In this document: positions 32,937 through 45,770 of the stretch, piece after piece
Position numbering within the stretch: position 1 is the stretch's first letter
Layout of the letters: every line of letters begins with the position of its first letter
Assembly (NCBI RefSeq): GCF_005239225.2
Contig: NC_133284.1
Span: forward strand, 34,982,758-35,046,757
DNA length: 64,000 nt
DNA from: Populus alba
Lineage: Eukaryota > Streptophyta > Magnoliopsida > Malpighiales > Salicaceae
Direction of reading: 5' to 3'
Notes under the pieces: generated by a model
What the model was told of the DNA's origin: nothing
The model's input: only the letters and a program-made list of their open reading frames with translations
The model's database searches: none
Made by a program: the position numbers and the translations under genes

Positions 32937-35900
32937 ATGGACGATCGATCATGGATGTATCGTCGTCGTAGGGATGGTCATATTTGTTCGAAATGTATTG
33001 CGGGTGTATGAAGATTTTTCAATTTTGCATTTTCAATTGATGAAAATGTATTTGGAGGTAAAATTAGATGTCCTTGTGTTAGGTGCAAAAATCAGAAGTT
33101 TTTAATGGAAGAAGATGTTTATAAGCACCTATTTTCAAGAGGATTTTTACCTGATTATGAAAATTGGACTGTACATGGAGAGCCTTATGTTTCAGAACCA
33201 ATAATTGCTGGACCTTCATTAGTTGGGTGCAGTCATTTTGTGAATGATGTTTTTGAAGAAAATTCATATAGGAATATAGTTCTGCATGCAATGGGGGTTG
33301 GTGATACATACTCTAATGATAAGGTTTCTAGTCCTATGGTAGCAGAAGAACTTCCAAATCTAGAGGCAGATAAATTTTATAAATTACTTAAAGTTGCAGA
33401 GTCTTTATGGGATGGGTGTACCAAGCAATCTAAATTATTTGCTTGTGTACAATTGCTTAATATGAAGTCAACTCTAAATTTGACTCAGACTGCTTTCAAC
33501 AAATTTACTAAATTTACAAAAAGTTGCATGCTTGATAATGGAAATTTAGTTTCAAGTTTCTATGATGCCAAGAAATTTATACGGCCACTTGGACTTGGTT
33601 ATGATAAATATGATGTGTGTCCTAATTATTGTATGTTGTACTATGGGGTAGATGCAATGAAAACAAATTGTGACTTTTGTGGAAGTTTACGATACAAACC
33701 TAGAAATCCCACTAGTAAAGGTTCTAATAAGTCAGAGAAACAACTCTGATACTTTCCCCTGACACCAAGACTTCAAAGGCTATTCATGTCTCCACATCAT
33801 GCCAAAGATATGACATGGCATCATTTTCATAAGTCCGATGATGGAGTTATGGTGCATCCATCTGATGGGGAGGCATGGAAGAAGTTTAATCAAGACCATC
33901 AAGACTTTGCATCAGATCCACGAAATATTTGATTAGGATTATGCACTGATGGTTTTAGTCCATTTAACATGTCTTCAAATGTCTACTCTTGTTGGCCAGT
34001 AATTGTGACTGTTTATAATTTTCCTCCTTGAAAGTTCATGACATGACCATTCATGTTTTTGTCAATGATTATTCCTAGGCCGAAGAATCCGGGGAAAAAG
34101 CTTGATGTTTTCCTACGACCATTAATTGATGAGTTGAAAAAGCTATGGCTTGATGGTGTTAATACCTATAATATATATAGGAAGAAATATTTTCAATTAA
34201 GGGCAGCTTTGATGTGGACCATTAGTGATTTTCCAGCTTATGGTATGTTATCGGGTTGGAGTACTCATGGCAAGTTGTATTGTCCTTATTGTATGGAGCA
34301 TAGCAAAGCTTTTAGATTAAAGCATGGGGGGAAAATAACATTTTTTGACTGTCATCGACAATTCTTACCTATGGATCACCCATATAGATATCAATCAGAC
34401 AAGTTTTTAAAAGGAGTAACATAATGGCTCCCTTCTTTACCTTGTCAATCTGGTTCAGAAATGTTATTTGAAGTGTCTAATTTTATGGAGGGGCATATTA
34501 GAAGTTCATTTCACAATGACAAAATATCAGGCTTTGGTGTTAAACACAATTGGGTGAAGAAAAACATTTTCTGGGAGCTTCCATATTGGCATACAAATTT
34601 GATTCGTATCTTGATGTCATGCACATTGAAAAAAATTTCTTTGACAATATTTTTTATGTAGTAATGGATTGTCCTCATAGAAGCAAGGACAATGTAAAGG
34701 CTAGGTTGGATATTCAGTTGTATTGTAAGAAGCCTAACTTACATTTGCAACAAGATGCAAGTGGTCGGGTTTACAAACCTAAAGGCACTTATTATATCTT
34801 CAAGAAACAATAACAAGAAGTGTTGTCATGGATGAAAGAATTGTCCTTTCCTGATGGTTATGCTTCAAACATCTCACGGTGTGTAAAAGAGGCACAATGT
34901 AAGGTTTTAGGCATGAAAAGTCATGATTGTCATGTTTTCATGCAGAGACTTCTTCCAATTGCTTTTCGACCTTACTTGCCTAAGCTACTGTGGGAGTTAT
35001 TAACTGAATTGTTAGTATTTTTTCGGGACATTAGTGCTACAAGTTTAAATGTCCAACACATGGAGTTGTTGCAGATGAATATCATTGAAATTATTTGCAA
35101 ACTTGAAAAGATTTTTCCTCCATCCTTCTTTGACTGTATGGAACACTTGATAATACATTTACCTTATGAGGTAAAAGTTCAGAGGATTCCGTTCAATATT
35201 CGATGGATGTATCCATTTGAAACAATATGTTTTCATGTCATATTATTTTTTATTCTTTTCCATTTTTCTCCAACTAATTGATATCAATGATATAGGTATA
35301 TGTTTTATTTGAAGAAAAAAGTGACCAATAAAGCTAAAGTTGAGGGTTCCATATGTGAAGCATATTTGATTGATGAAATTACCAATTTTGCATCTTATTA
35401 TTTTTGTGATGATGTGCAAACAATATGGAATCGAGTTCCAAGGAATGATGACGGTGGCCTTAAAAGTCTTGGTGGACAACTTTTAATTTCTTCTTACCCG
35501 AGGAAAAAATTGTCCAGAAGATCGTATAGAAGACAATTGTCACATGCTGAAATGAAAATTGCACATAACTATATTTGTTTCAACTGTGAAGAATTGAAGC
35601 CCTATTTAGAGTAAGTATGGATTTTTTTTATATACTTTATTCTTAATAATTTAATTTTAAAAATAAACTATTTATAATTTAGGCAATGTCTTCAAGAGAT
35701 AAAGTCACAACAACACATGCGAGCGATGCTGAAATAGAAAAATTATGCAAAGAGATCTTTCCAGTTTGGTTAAAAAATAATGTAAGTAGTTTTATATAAT
35801 GATTTTTTGATGCAATTTTATTCTTTAAATAAATTATTTTATTTTTGAAAAAAATATTTATTATGGTGTTAAATGTTATGGTAGGTTGAATATCAATCAA

Positions 35901-36664
35901 ATGGAATTGGGAATCAAATCTTTGCACTTGCTATGGGCCCTTCAAATTTAATTAAATGCTATAATGGGTATTATGTGAATGGTTTCAAATTTCACACTCA
36001 AAGTTATGGTCGATTTAAAAAGACGATGAATAGCGGGGTTTGTGTGAAAGGATGTTGCTATGATGACAATGAATGTGATTATTATGGAATGCTTGAAGAA
36101 GTTGTTCAGCTAAAATATTTGGGGAGTAAGTGCAAAGTATTCATGTTTAAATGACATTGGTATGATACAAGAAGAGGAATTAGAATGCATCGTTCAAATG
36201 GTTTGGTTGAAATCAAGCATACTTCTCGACTATATGGAAATGAAGATTTTGTACTAGCACAACAATGTCCACAAGTCTACTATACATGTCCACCTGATAA
36301 TAAATCTTCTAAATAGTGGGCAGTAATTAAGACAATTGCTAGAAGTCGCTATAATGTTGACATGAGTGAATTTATTGAAGATGATAACAATATGAGATCA
36401 TTTGATGTCGCTCAGTCATATGAGATTTCTCAACCATGTCGTGTCCTTCCTACTCAAACACTTGATGATCCAAATATGGTTGTTGAAGCATCATATTATA
36501 CAGAAATCAACCATTGTGATTTCCTTCAGTTACAAGCAAATTCGGTAGAAGTTGAAAGGGCTTTAGATGAAGAATTTGATGATGATGTTAATGGTGATTA
36601 CAATGATGATGATGTGGTTATGAGTGATGATAATGATGAGCAACATGATGATGATATATTGTAA
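32937..36664 (+). pseudogene. CACTA TNP2-type transposase with in-frame stops and frameshift
   Basis: From ATG 32937 (MDDRSWMYRRRRDGHICSK) the domains are in canonical order. Transposase-associated domain (PF13963) with IRCPCVRCKNQKF and HLFSRGFLPDY. TNP2 domain (PF02992) with AALMWTISDFPAYGMLSGWS, HGKLYCPYCMEHSKAF and NWVKKNIFWELPYW. DUF4218 with FPDGYASNISRCVKEAQCK, SHDCHVFMQRLLPIAF and IICKLEKIFPPSFFDCMEHL. DUF4216 with WYDTRRGIRMHRSNGLVEIK. The C-terminus is acidic, to TAA-type stop 36664. In-frame stops occur at 33009, 33747 and 33930, among others. At 33747 the related copy at 56221 has Arg before YFP, so TGA probably arose from CGA. A frameshift lies near 34604. Introns are visible near 35221-35295, 35613-35683 and 35780-35883. 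Not translatable as one protein. Confidence 0.85.
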
Positions 36665-36876
36665 AATTTATTTTTATTTATTGTATTTGGACTTATTTTT
36701 AAATGATGTAAGTTGTGTTTGTATTAATGGTATTAATTAAAATTAATTATTTTGTTCATTTTTATTTTTTATTGTATTAATTAGTTCATATTCAATAATT
36801 AAAAATAATTCAGTTATATTTATTCATATAATGTTTTTATTGATGTTAATTTTTTATTCTATTTCAGGTATCTAGC

Positions 36877-39516
36877 ATGCCTTGACGTGGTTCTATATTA
36901 GCTTCCAGGAGTAATAAGACCACTTCATCTAGATCAAATGGCCCTTCATCTGGGCCGAATAGCCAAGCATCCATTTCTCATCAACCTTTTCATCATGAGT
37001 TACATGATTGCTATAATCCTACTCGGCAAGATTATGGGTGGAGGGATGATTATCAATTGTACGAGGGTTTTCGCTTTCAAGATTTACTTCAAACTCAAGA
37101 AGGTTTCCCTCGATATCACCCATATACTTTTAGGGGATATAATGTTGATGGGGGTTATTATATTTGAAGGGGCAAGGATGTTAGAGGAGATGTGAGAGAG
37201 TTGAGGAAGATGGAGAAGAACAATATGAGAGAGTAGATGGTGATAATGATGAAGATGAGAGAGATGATGATAATGCAAGAGGATTAGGTGATGAGGAGGA
37301 TGATTGTAATGTTAGAGATTCAGAGGATCAAGATGACATCCCTTCAATCCATGGTTCAACATCTTCTCCAATGCATCATGAGCAACGAGTTCAAAAGAAG
37401 GGTTTTGACACACATAAGGATCCAATTACCAAAAAAAGAGAGTTTCATTTATATGGAACAACAGAGTAAGTTGAAATTTATAAGGTTATTGTGTTTTTTT
37501 ATTATTTTTTAAGCTTTATTAATTTAATGAATTTTTGTCATTTTTTTAAGCTTCAATAACTCATCATGTGGGCGTGAGATCGGACTTATTTTGAGATCAA
37601 ATTTTAAAGGACCATGGCACAATTGGGAAAAAGTTGGTTCAACTTATAAGGATGAACTCTTTAAAAAGTTTAAGGTATGAGATTATACATTTTTATTTTA
37701 GACATAATTATGTTGACTTATTAATTAATATTATGAGACTTGAATATATTAATAAATATATGTATTGAGAGATTGTTTGATGGATGGGATATGATCCATG
37801 GGATATGATCCAGGATGATTGGATCAAGATGGGAGTTGTAATGACATATAATAGAAGTGTTGTTCGATACTTGGTACCAATAAAAATAGAGGAGACTCTG
37901 CTGAAATGTTTTTAAAATTTCATAATTTTAGACATCATTCAATAGTTGACATTAGTAAAGAAATATTTGAGATTTCATGATATTATATTTGAGGATGTTA
38001 CATTTTTTTTTTCTATGCACACCATATCTTAGATGCAAGGATTATTACTATAGTAAAAAATAGTTTTTTTATGGAAGTGAAGACCAAAATAAAATACGAA
38101 CCTCTTAGATACAGTTAATATAAAGAATAGTTTTTTATTGATTGAAGACATAAATTAATAAATAATTTTTTTTGCATCTCTAACGACTTCAATTAGGTTA
38201 GAACATGTCATGTTACTATGATTTAAGACAAATTAATTATATTTTAGGAATATATTAAGAAATGGTAAGGTATATACCAAAAAACATATTATAATAATTA
38301 GAATATAAGACATTAAATTACATTTTATGATGTAGTTTAGAAGTTTTTATTTTATCAATATTTTTTGTTCATCTTTTTTACTTCTGATTGTAATTATATA
38401 GGCTAGTTAACAACTATGTTGAGCTTTGTTTGTTTTTTTTTTATATTTATATATATAGAAAAAATATATATTTTCTAAGGATGATGAACCAATTGTTCAT
38501 AAGATTTGGGAAGATAAGACTAGAATTCCTTTGAACCAGCAATTGACATGAGCTCGTAAAAGAGCTATGTCTGACAGAAATACCACAAATATTATGGAAT
38601 GCATTGATAAAGGTCCAGTTTGGATACACAATGACGATTGGAATCAAATGATTAAAGAAATTTGGTCCACCCCGGAATTTCAAAGGAGATCAAAATCTAC
38701 AAAAAATAATCGGCTAATTGAAACAGATGGTAAATTAAGCACTCATTCTAGAGGTACGGTGTCATTTGCATCATATCGAGCTAGCATGGTGACGATTGTT
38801 TATATTTGTTATAATGGACTTCAAATTTTATATTTATATTTTCTAATATTTTTTGTTTGTTGATAGCAAGAAAAAGCAGGTGGAAAAGAACCTATGGGAT
38901 GATGTGTTTTCGGTGTTGTATCATAGTACCAAGCAACTTGAAACATTCATAGATAACAAGTCTAAAAAAGTTGTTGTAAGTATTTTTTTTATGTAATTTA
39001 ATATTATTTAAAATTTAAATGAATTTATTATTATATTTAATTGTATTGTAGGAGAATTACAAAAAAGAGATGATTTCAAGATATGGAGCTGATCAGGAAA
39101 TTCATCCTTCATTTAATGGAGCAGCTTGGTGTGTGGCTATATGAGGAGTTACAAAGGGTAGAATATATGGTGCACCTGGTATGCCAAAATCCATGGTTAG
39201 TACGAGTACTTCATCACAATCCTATATAATGGAGTCAACACCTTCTAGCTCATCAATTCAGGCATTGAAAGAGCAAATAAAGGAAAGAGATGGTCATATT
39301 TTATCATTACAACAAGAGATGACCTCAATCAAAAAATTTCTTAGTAATATGGGATACCAAGCTTGGGCATCAAATATGGACCAAAGTATGTTGGCATCTA
39401 TGGCTTCATTTATGCCGTCACATGTGGCTTCACAAATGATGACATCTATGTATCTCCCGTCTAATCCAGTATATCGACCTAGGCCTCGACCACCATATAC
39501 CGATCCCACCTTATGA
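36877..39516 (+). pseudogene. CACTA second gene, Transposase_24 (Ptta/En/Spm) type, decayed
   Basis: After an acceptor-like TTTCAG (36867) the translation begins MP-stop-RGS and continues RSNKTTSSRSNGPSSGPNSQ. Domain pieces follow: LILRSNFKGPWHNWEKVG (about 37580), then after an intron ARKRAMSDRNTTNIMECIDK and SKSTKNNRLIETDGKLSTHS (about 38547-38750), the conserved core of PF03004. Next come KKKQVEKNLWDDVFSVLYHS (from about 38872) and a coiled-coil C-terminus, IQALKEQIKERDGHILSLQQ (39260-39350), ending at 39516. Stops and frameshifts are frequent. An LTR fragment lies in one intron. The family's second product is thought to bind subterminal repeats. Confidence 0.72.
37765..38004 (+). mobile_element. 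LTR 3'-end fragment inside a transposase intron
   Basis: About 240 bp, from GGGATATGATCC through GGAGACTCTGCTGAAATG and GACATTAGTAAAGAAATATTTGAGATT to GGATGTTACA, align with the final part of the solo LTR at 26106-28603. The left part of the LTR is missing and no target duplication was found. Confidence 0.65.
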
Positions 39517-39789
39517 TGGTCAGCATTGTTTTGATTTGTTTCAACCACCACCCCAGTCACCACCTTTATGATAGAACATATTTATTAAATTGTGACTTAT
39601 CTATTTTGATGTAGGTTTAATGAGATTTAGAAATTTATTATAACATTTATTTTTATCTGCATTGTTATTTTTTATAAAATAATTTCTAGTATTAATTTAT
39701 GTTCTTTATATATTTATCTATAATTTTTTAAATATCCACAAATAATTTTTAAAAAAATTCAATAGATGGGAAAAATAATTTAAAAAATT

Positions 39790-40102
39790 CATACAAATCA
39801 GAAACGAGTCAGCAACAAAGTTTTCATTGTTGATTAGCAACGGATCAGCAACGAAATATTTGTTGCTGATCAGCAATGGATCAGCAACGGAATATCCATT
39901 GCTAATTTATATAATCAGCAACCAAATTTCAGCAACGAATAATCTGTTACTAAAAAATCAGCAATGGATAATCCATTGCTAAAAAATTAGCATCTATTAT
40001 TTGCATATGAACTAATTCTGTTGCTGTATTTTATCAGCAACAGATTTTAATATTATCTGCAACGAACTTGTTTGTTGCTAATAGGCTTTTTTTTTTGTAG
40101 TG
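39790..40102. repeat. CACTA subterminal repeats (CAGCAACGGAT family) and right terminus
   Basis: Alternating direct and inverted copies of a motif near TCAGCAACGGAT / ATCCATTGCTGA, about ten in all, end at the TGTAGTG terminus. Such arrays are the expected binding sites for the element's second protein. Confidence 0.75.
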
Positions 40103-40105
40103 AAA

Positions 40106-40697
40106 GTAACCACAAGATATTTTCTATTCCAGCATGACTACCTCACCCTTTAAGAGTCAAGATGCGCTTTCTGTAATAAAAGCTTGGAATCGTCTAGTCA
40201 CCTCTTCATCCACTGCCACTTCACTTGGAATATATGGATGAAACTGCTTTTTAATCGGGGCTTTTGTAGTGTTTTTCCAAAATCTATTGATGATATGTGT
40301 TACCAATGGTCTTACATGGTTAAAGGCAAGCAGCAGAGTCTCTCATGGCAACTTCTTTTCTCGTGTGTTATTTGGAATCTTTGGCTTCACTGAAATGATG
40401 TCATTTTTAATGACGCAACCCCTAACCTCCAAATTTATTTCTCCATGGTGCGCTAAAGTATTGCTTTATGGCTGAGGCTTGATTCCAGCTCTTTAGAGCT
40501 TAATATAGAGAACGTTTGGTAGGAAGGATTTGGTTTCTTATGATTTGTTTGTTCCCCCCATTTGTTGCTCTACCCTGTTTCATGCAACAACTTTTGTGCT
40601 TTCCTTTCCCCTACTTGTTCATCTAATATAAGTTAGGCTATGATCTTTGTAGCCTTTTTCTTAATAAAATTTCGACTATTATAAATAAATAAATAAC
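40106..40697 (+). mobile_element. 5'-truncated LINE (L1-type) 3' end
   Basis: The frame from about 40160 reads CAFCNKSLESSSHLFIHC, then FTWNIWMKLLFNRGF and VIWNLWLH, the zinc-binding reverse-transcriptase domain (zf-RVT, PF13966) at the C-terminus of plant LINE polyproteins. A stop interrupts it at 40391. A 3' untranslated stretch follows, ending TTAATAAAATTTCG and an ATAAATAAATAA tail at about 40680-40697. Everything upstream of this domain is missing, as is usual for aborted reverse transcription. It lies directly between the CACTA right end and a UGT85 pseudogene. No target duplication was found. Confidence 0.75.
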
Positions 40698-41543
40698 TCC
40701 AATGCTAAATCTAGCAAAACTCCTACATTACAAAGACTTCACATAACCTTGGATGGCTTGCCGGAGTACAACCATAAAAGATTACTCAAATCCAGAGGGT
40801 CCAACTCCCTGGATGGCTTGCCGGACTTTCGGTTTGAAGCTATACCTGATGGCCTTCCTCGGACAGATTATTCTGATGTCACTCAAGACATCCCTTCTCG
40901 AGCTGATTAATTCCACCTCAAACAAGTACATAGTCCCATTTCGCAATTTACTTTACAGGCTCAATAACAGTACTCCCTCTTCCAAAATCCCTCCAGTGAC
41001 CTTCATTGTCTCTGATGGTTCCATGTCCTTCACTCTTGAAGCTGCTGAAGAATTTGGAATTCTGAAAGTACTCTTCTGAACTCCTAGTGCCAGTGATCTT
41101 TTAAGCTATACACTGTACATGCTCTAGTAGAAAGAGGCTTGACACCTCCCAAAGGTGTGAAAATTAAAAATCGTTCTTGAACTTCAAAATTTAGATATGG
41201 GAAGTACACTAGTTTTCTTATGATTTGCAGAAGACAGCTACCTAATCAATGAGTACCTCGAAACTATTATTGACTGGATCCCATGTTTAAACAATATTCG
41301 TCTGAAGGATCTTCCAACTTTCATTCGAACTACAGACCCAAATGATATCATGGTCAGCTACTTCATAAGGCAAATTTAGAGAGCTTCAAGAGCTAATGGC
41401 ATGATTTTGAACACGTTCTACTCGTTCGAACAAGATGTTTTGGATGTTCTCTCCACCATGTTTCCTCCAATTTACACTTGTTGGTCCTCTTCAATTGGTC
41501 GCTGATCAGATTTCAAATGGTAATATGAAAAATAATGGCTCGT
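40697..41543 (+). pseudogene. UGT85-type glycosyltransferase pseudogene, both ends missing
   Basis: Homologous to residues about 26-250 of the gene at 17432. It begins at [14 protein letters not shown] and passes [38 protein letters not shown] and then [18 protein letters not shown]. The intron is kept (41155-41230, GT..AG, same position), so the copy arose from DNA and not from mRNA. The N-terminal His loop and the PSPG box are absent. Stops (for example near 41077 and 41378) and frameshifts are present. Its 5' side abuts the LINE tail, and its 3' side ends exactly where a Copia LTR starts. The string TGGATGGCTTGCCG occurs twice, once replacing the expected VTFVNT codons. Confidence 0.85.
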
Positions 41544-43030
41544 TGTAAGGAATAAAGTGTTAATAATAAAGATTTAATTTATTTTTAATATTCATATAAT
41601 ATTAGATTAATTAATTTATAGTAGAGATAAAGTTTATGAAACAAAATGTTTTACAAAGAAAATTATAAAGTTATTATAATTATAAAATTTATATTGCATC
41701 AAAGTTTTGTTTCTAAAATGTTTCTGATTAATACTCTTTTAAATACGAGATATTCATTAGAGCCATGGAGATTAATATATATTAATTTTGCTCCTTCATT
41801 TATGAAAGGAAGTAACAATTCTTATAAGTTAAGGTATAAGGGATATCTAAAACTAATATGTAGATGCTTGTCATAAAACACGTACCCTACATCAGTGGCA
41901 GAGCCACAATGGGGATTAAGGGGACAATTGCCCCCTTAATCGTTTTTTTTTTTTAAATAATTTTTATATTGGAATTTTAATATAATAATTTAACAAGGTT
42001 TTCTTCTTCTTTTTTGAATTATTGTTCCTACCTCTTTTCCTTCTTCATAATTTTTCTTTAAGTCCTAAACTATTAATTAGATAAGTAAATAATTTTTTAT
42101 GCTTTATATTTTATATTTTAGATAAGTTTCCTTTATTTTTTTCTATTTATTTCATTGTTTAATTTTAGTTATATTCCTTAATAATTAGTTATTAAAAATA
42201 TTAGAGTTTATGATAATTTATGAATTGGTTAAATTAATACGTGTATGTATAGTATTATATGAATATGAATTGAAATGAGTTGTAATGAATTAATATGTAT
42301 TTTGTTATGAATTTCATATAAAAAATGATAGTAATCAACTTATTAGTAATTAAAAATGAAGTACTAAACAACTTAAAAAATTATGGATACAATAAAAAAA
42401 ATTAAAAAAATATACTAATATTTATATTTAATCCACTTGTATAAAACATCAAATCAACAAATAATTGTTGCCAATAATTTTACTAGTCCCTAGAAGATTT
42501 AGAAATAGATGAATAAAATTTTAATTTTATATATTAAAAAAGAATATCTTTAATAAAATTAATAATGAAGTCATTATTAAGCAATTTTAAAATATGAAAA
42601 CAAAAAATAATACTTATAATATAAGTTTTTTTTATTTTAAAAATATTCTATAATACATATTTATATAATATATAATATCAAGCGTTTATAATTTTCCCCC
42701 TCATTTAAATTTTCATGGATCCGCCACTGCCCTACATTGACCGCATGAGAATTCTATATAGAGATATCACTTACATCTATGGAAAGACTCACGTGATGGT
42801 TGTGTAAGTGATTTTTAACTTGAAATCATTAAGTTATTTTATATAAAAAAATATTATGATTTGGTTTTATTACATATTATCTTAATCAATGTAATGATAT
42901 AATAAACATTGGGTATAATATGAACTATATAAAGGTACTTGAATAATAAAAAAAAGGACTCATCATTCTAGATAAATTAGAAAAAAAATTAAAAATAAAT
43001 TTATTTTGATTATTAAAAAAATCTATAGTT
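41544..43030 (+). mobile_element. Copia-type LTR fragment interrupting the UGT85 pseudogene
   Basis: Starts TGTAAGGAATAAAGTG at 41544. Segments 41560-41884 and 42738-43000 align in order with the reverse complement of the LTR at 54340-55737. Shared landmarks are TAATATTCATATAATATTAG, AATTATAAAGTTATTATAATTAT, AAACTAATATGTA and CACGTGATGnTTnTGTAAGTG. It loses similarity at about 43030, so the 3' end is missing. The middle is split by an 837-bp hAT element. Confidence 0.7.
41893..42729. mobile_element. hAT-type non-autonomous element, 837 bp
   Basis: Terminal inverted repeats are CAGTGGCAGAGCC at the left and the complement of CAGTGGCGGATCC at the right. The 8-bp target duplication CCCTACAT lies at 41885-41892 and 42730-42737. 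The interior is AT-rich with no coding frame. It sits inside a Copia LTR fragment, which resumes without loss on the far side. Confidence 0.92.
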
Positions 43031-43899
43031 ATTTCATCAGGTTTTATTCAAGCCCATGATATCACATGTAAATCTAGATTTTCAACCTTATCAATTTTTT
43101 TAACTAGAAATGGTTCAAGTTTTGATACGGATACCTGCTGATTTAGATTTTAAAACTATGCTTCCTAATGCATAATTGAATCACGGATAGTTAATTCTTT
43201 GACTTTTCTACCTTAATAAAAATTATCAATAAAAAAAACGACTTCACTTAAAAGTTAAAATATAAATAATGAATTATGATTAATAATGATAGTAACAACT
43301 TTACAACCCGTCTTTTTTTATATAAAAAAAAAACTTAAATAATCATTAAATCTATTTACTTAAAAAGATTATGGTATACAATTTTTTATGTGTTTATGTG
43401 TGTATATAATGAAGACAAGAATAGACTGGATTGTTAAATGTATTTTAAAATGTTATGATTTTTAGAAGATTGTTATCTCGATTCAAACCTGAATTGTGGG
43501 GCGTTACTCATGAACGTCAAACATTTTAATTTCTTTTGGGGTAATGTTGAGAATACTTGAAAGAGTTGGGTTTTTTTATATAAAAAAAAAAGAAAAATAA
43601 AAAGAAAAAATAAACTTTGTTATTAAGTGATATGACATGTTCTTCTCATAATACTTTTTAAATAATATGATGGTATATCTTTACAATTCATTTGATATCC
43701 ACATTATTAAATTTATAAACGTCAATTACATACTGTCATGTTATTTAATTATTTCTAACATAGTTTTTGTCTTTGTGTGCTTGTCGACGTTCCAGGTATG
43801 CAACTACGTTGTTGACTGTGCTACATTGTGTATAGAATCAGTTATTATTTTTTCATATAAAAAAATATTTAAATGTTGTTAAATTGTTTTTTAGTGAAA
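43031..43899. other. AT-rich intergenic DNA
   Basis: No gene or element end recognised; the 71-codon open frame at 43667-43882 has no domain. Confidence 0.4.
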
Positions 43900-44780
43900 A
43901 TATTTCTTTTTAATATAAAAAGATTAACCTGATCTGACCTGATCTACTTAACAAATTTAAAAACAACCCAAATAACCAATAAAAATATGATTTAATTAAA
44001 AAAATCAAAATAACATCTTTTTTAAATATTAAAATAACAACATTATAGATTAACTTAAGTTACTCTGCCAAATCCACTATCTAGATTATGAAACTCTCGT
44101 AATCTTAATGAAAAAAATTAATAAAAAAAATATTAAACTCAATTCTTAATTAACTCAATATATTAAAGGATGAAAATTAAAAATAAAATTTAACAAAAAA
44201 AAATGATCCAAATCAATTAAGATTAACTTATCAAACCGGGGCTATGAGACCAAGTCAACTCTATAAAAAAAAAATTGAAATAATTTACGAAAGCTCAAAT
44301 CTTAAAGAACCTAACGTTGAAGGTGACAAAGATCATGAGATCAAGATAATCTCATAAAATAAAAACTTAAAATAAATTATGAAGTTTAATTTCCTAATTA
44401 ACCCAATATAAAAAGATAAAATTAAAAAACAAATCATCTAAAAAAGGATAAAAAACCCGAGTCAACGGCTTAACCCGTGACATGAGTCATCAGATCATAA
44501 TAACCCAATAAAAAACAAATAAAAAATTATAATTATGAAGCATAATTTTTCAATTAATCTAATATTAAAGGATTGAATTGAAAAAAAATAAAAACTAAAA
44601 GACAAAAAATAATTTAAGTCAACTTAAGTTAACTTACCAAACTTGAAATAACTCTAAGAAAACAATAAAAAAAATATAAAATTTAATTTATAATCAATAA
44701 TAATATATAATGAAGTTCAGAAAATAATTAATAAAAAAAAAATAACAATTCAACACGGGTAACTATCAAAAAAAAAATTT
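43900..44780 (-). repeat. Modular dispersed repeat, same family as at 6230 and 23300, reversed
   Basis: On the minus strand the modules read ATGACTCATGTCACGGGTTA, GTTGACTCGGG and TTTAATCC..TTTCAATT lines, as in the T-rich repeats on the plus strand. About five degenerate modules; no ends visible. Confidence 0.4.
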
Positions 44781-45479
44781 AAAAGGATTTCGTTGGACAA
44801 ACAATAAATGCACTGGACACTTAGATCATACAATCGTGGTTGTATAGATTTATTTTTATGAATTGGTCAAACCGAGAATAATTCATTTTTTAAAGAATAG
44901 AATTTAAAATTAAATATCCATTAAATTAAAACCCTGGAGGCCCGGAACTCTTAATATTTTAAATAAAATGATAAAGATGTATGATCTTCGCTATCCCACG
45001 ATATCTGGTCACATTGGTGGCCACCGCCGGAAGAAACCCATCACGTATATTCAATATTAAATAAAAAAATATATATAATTCTAACAGATTGACCAGGGAT
45101 ATCATTTCATTTTTTAATTTTTGTAGATTCAAATTGGATTATTTAAATACATCATAAAAATAAATCTTTTAAAAAAAACAGATTTATAAAAAAACAATTA
45201 GTTTAAAGTGACATAAGTGCTGATAGAAGGATCTCCTTTTCTTATTGTAGAACTATTGACCGAAAAAAAAATATTTTTTTACTTTGCCATGAATATATTT
45301 TTAAATATATATTTTTACAATCATGCATACATTTTTAAATATATTTAGTGACATAAAACAAACTACAGCTAATGTTTGTAATATTACAATCATGCTTGGC
45401 ATTTGGCAATCTCTTCCTGCAAACTTCTCCGGTCCAACAATGATTCAATGGATGACATCGCATGGATCATGTTTGATTG
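44781..45479. other. Intergenic, nothing assigned
   Basis: AT-rich, with a few less AT-rich lines near 44990-45050 and 45390-45480. No reading frame of interest. Confidence 0.4.
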
Positions 45480-45770
45480 TGTAAGTCTTGTAATCGATTA
45501 ATTATTTACATGTGATATTAAATTTATCTATATAAATATATTTAATTATTAATAAAAATTTATTTTTAATAATTATATTTGATTAATGGATCTATAAAAA
45601 AAATAAAGTTTAGGGATAAAAATATTTTATAAAAAAAATTATAAAATTATTATAATTATAAGGTTTTTTTTTTTTTTTTTGCATCAAAGTATTATTTTTA
45701 AATGTTTTTGGTTAATGTATTTTTAAGACTGAATATTAACTAAATTAATTATATAACATCCCTTAATGCT
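45480..45770 (+). mobile_element. Short Copia-type LTR fragment
   Basis: Phrases such as AAATTATAAAATTATTATAA, TTGCATCAAAGT and TTTTTGGTTAATG align with the LTR at 41560-41760 and, inverted, with 55450-55640. It carries an expanded poly-T (about 45665-45682). Confidence 0.5.

Larger units (their letters stand above)
32937..40102 (+). mobile_element. Decayed CACTA (En/Spm) transposon, element 3, two genes plus right terminus
   Basis: It contains a TNP2-type transposase pseudogene, then a second (Transposase_24-type) pseudogene on the same strand, then a subterminal region of CAGCAACGGAT repeats in both orientations (about 39800-40085). The end at 40102 reads GGCTTTTTTTTTTGTAGTG, the inverse of a CACTA start. 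A matching left terminus or CAGCAACG repeats were not found upstream of the first gene, so the start coordinate is only that of the gene and the left end is lost or unrecognised. Confidence 0.8.
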
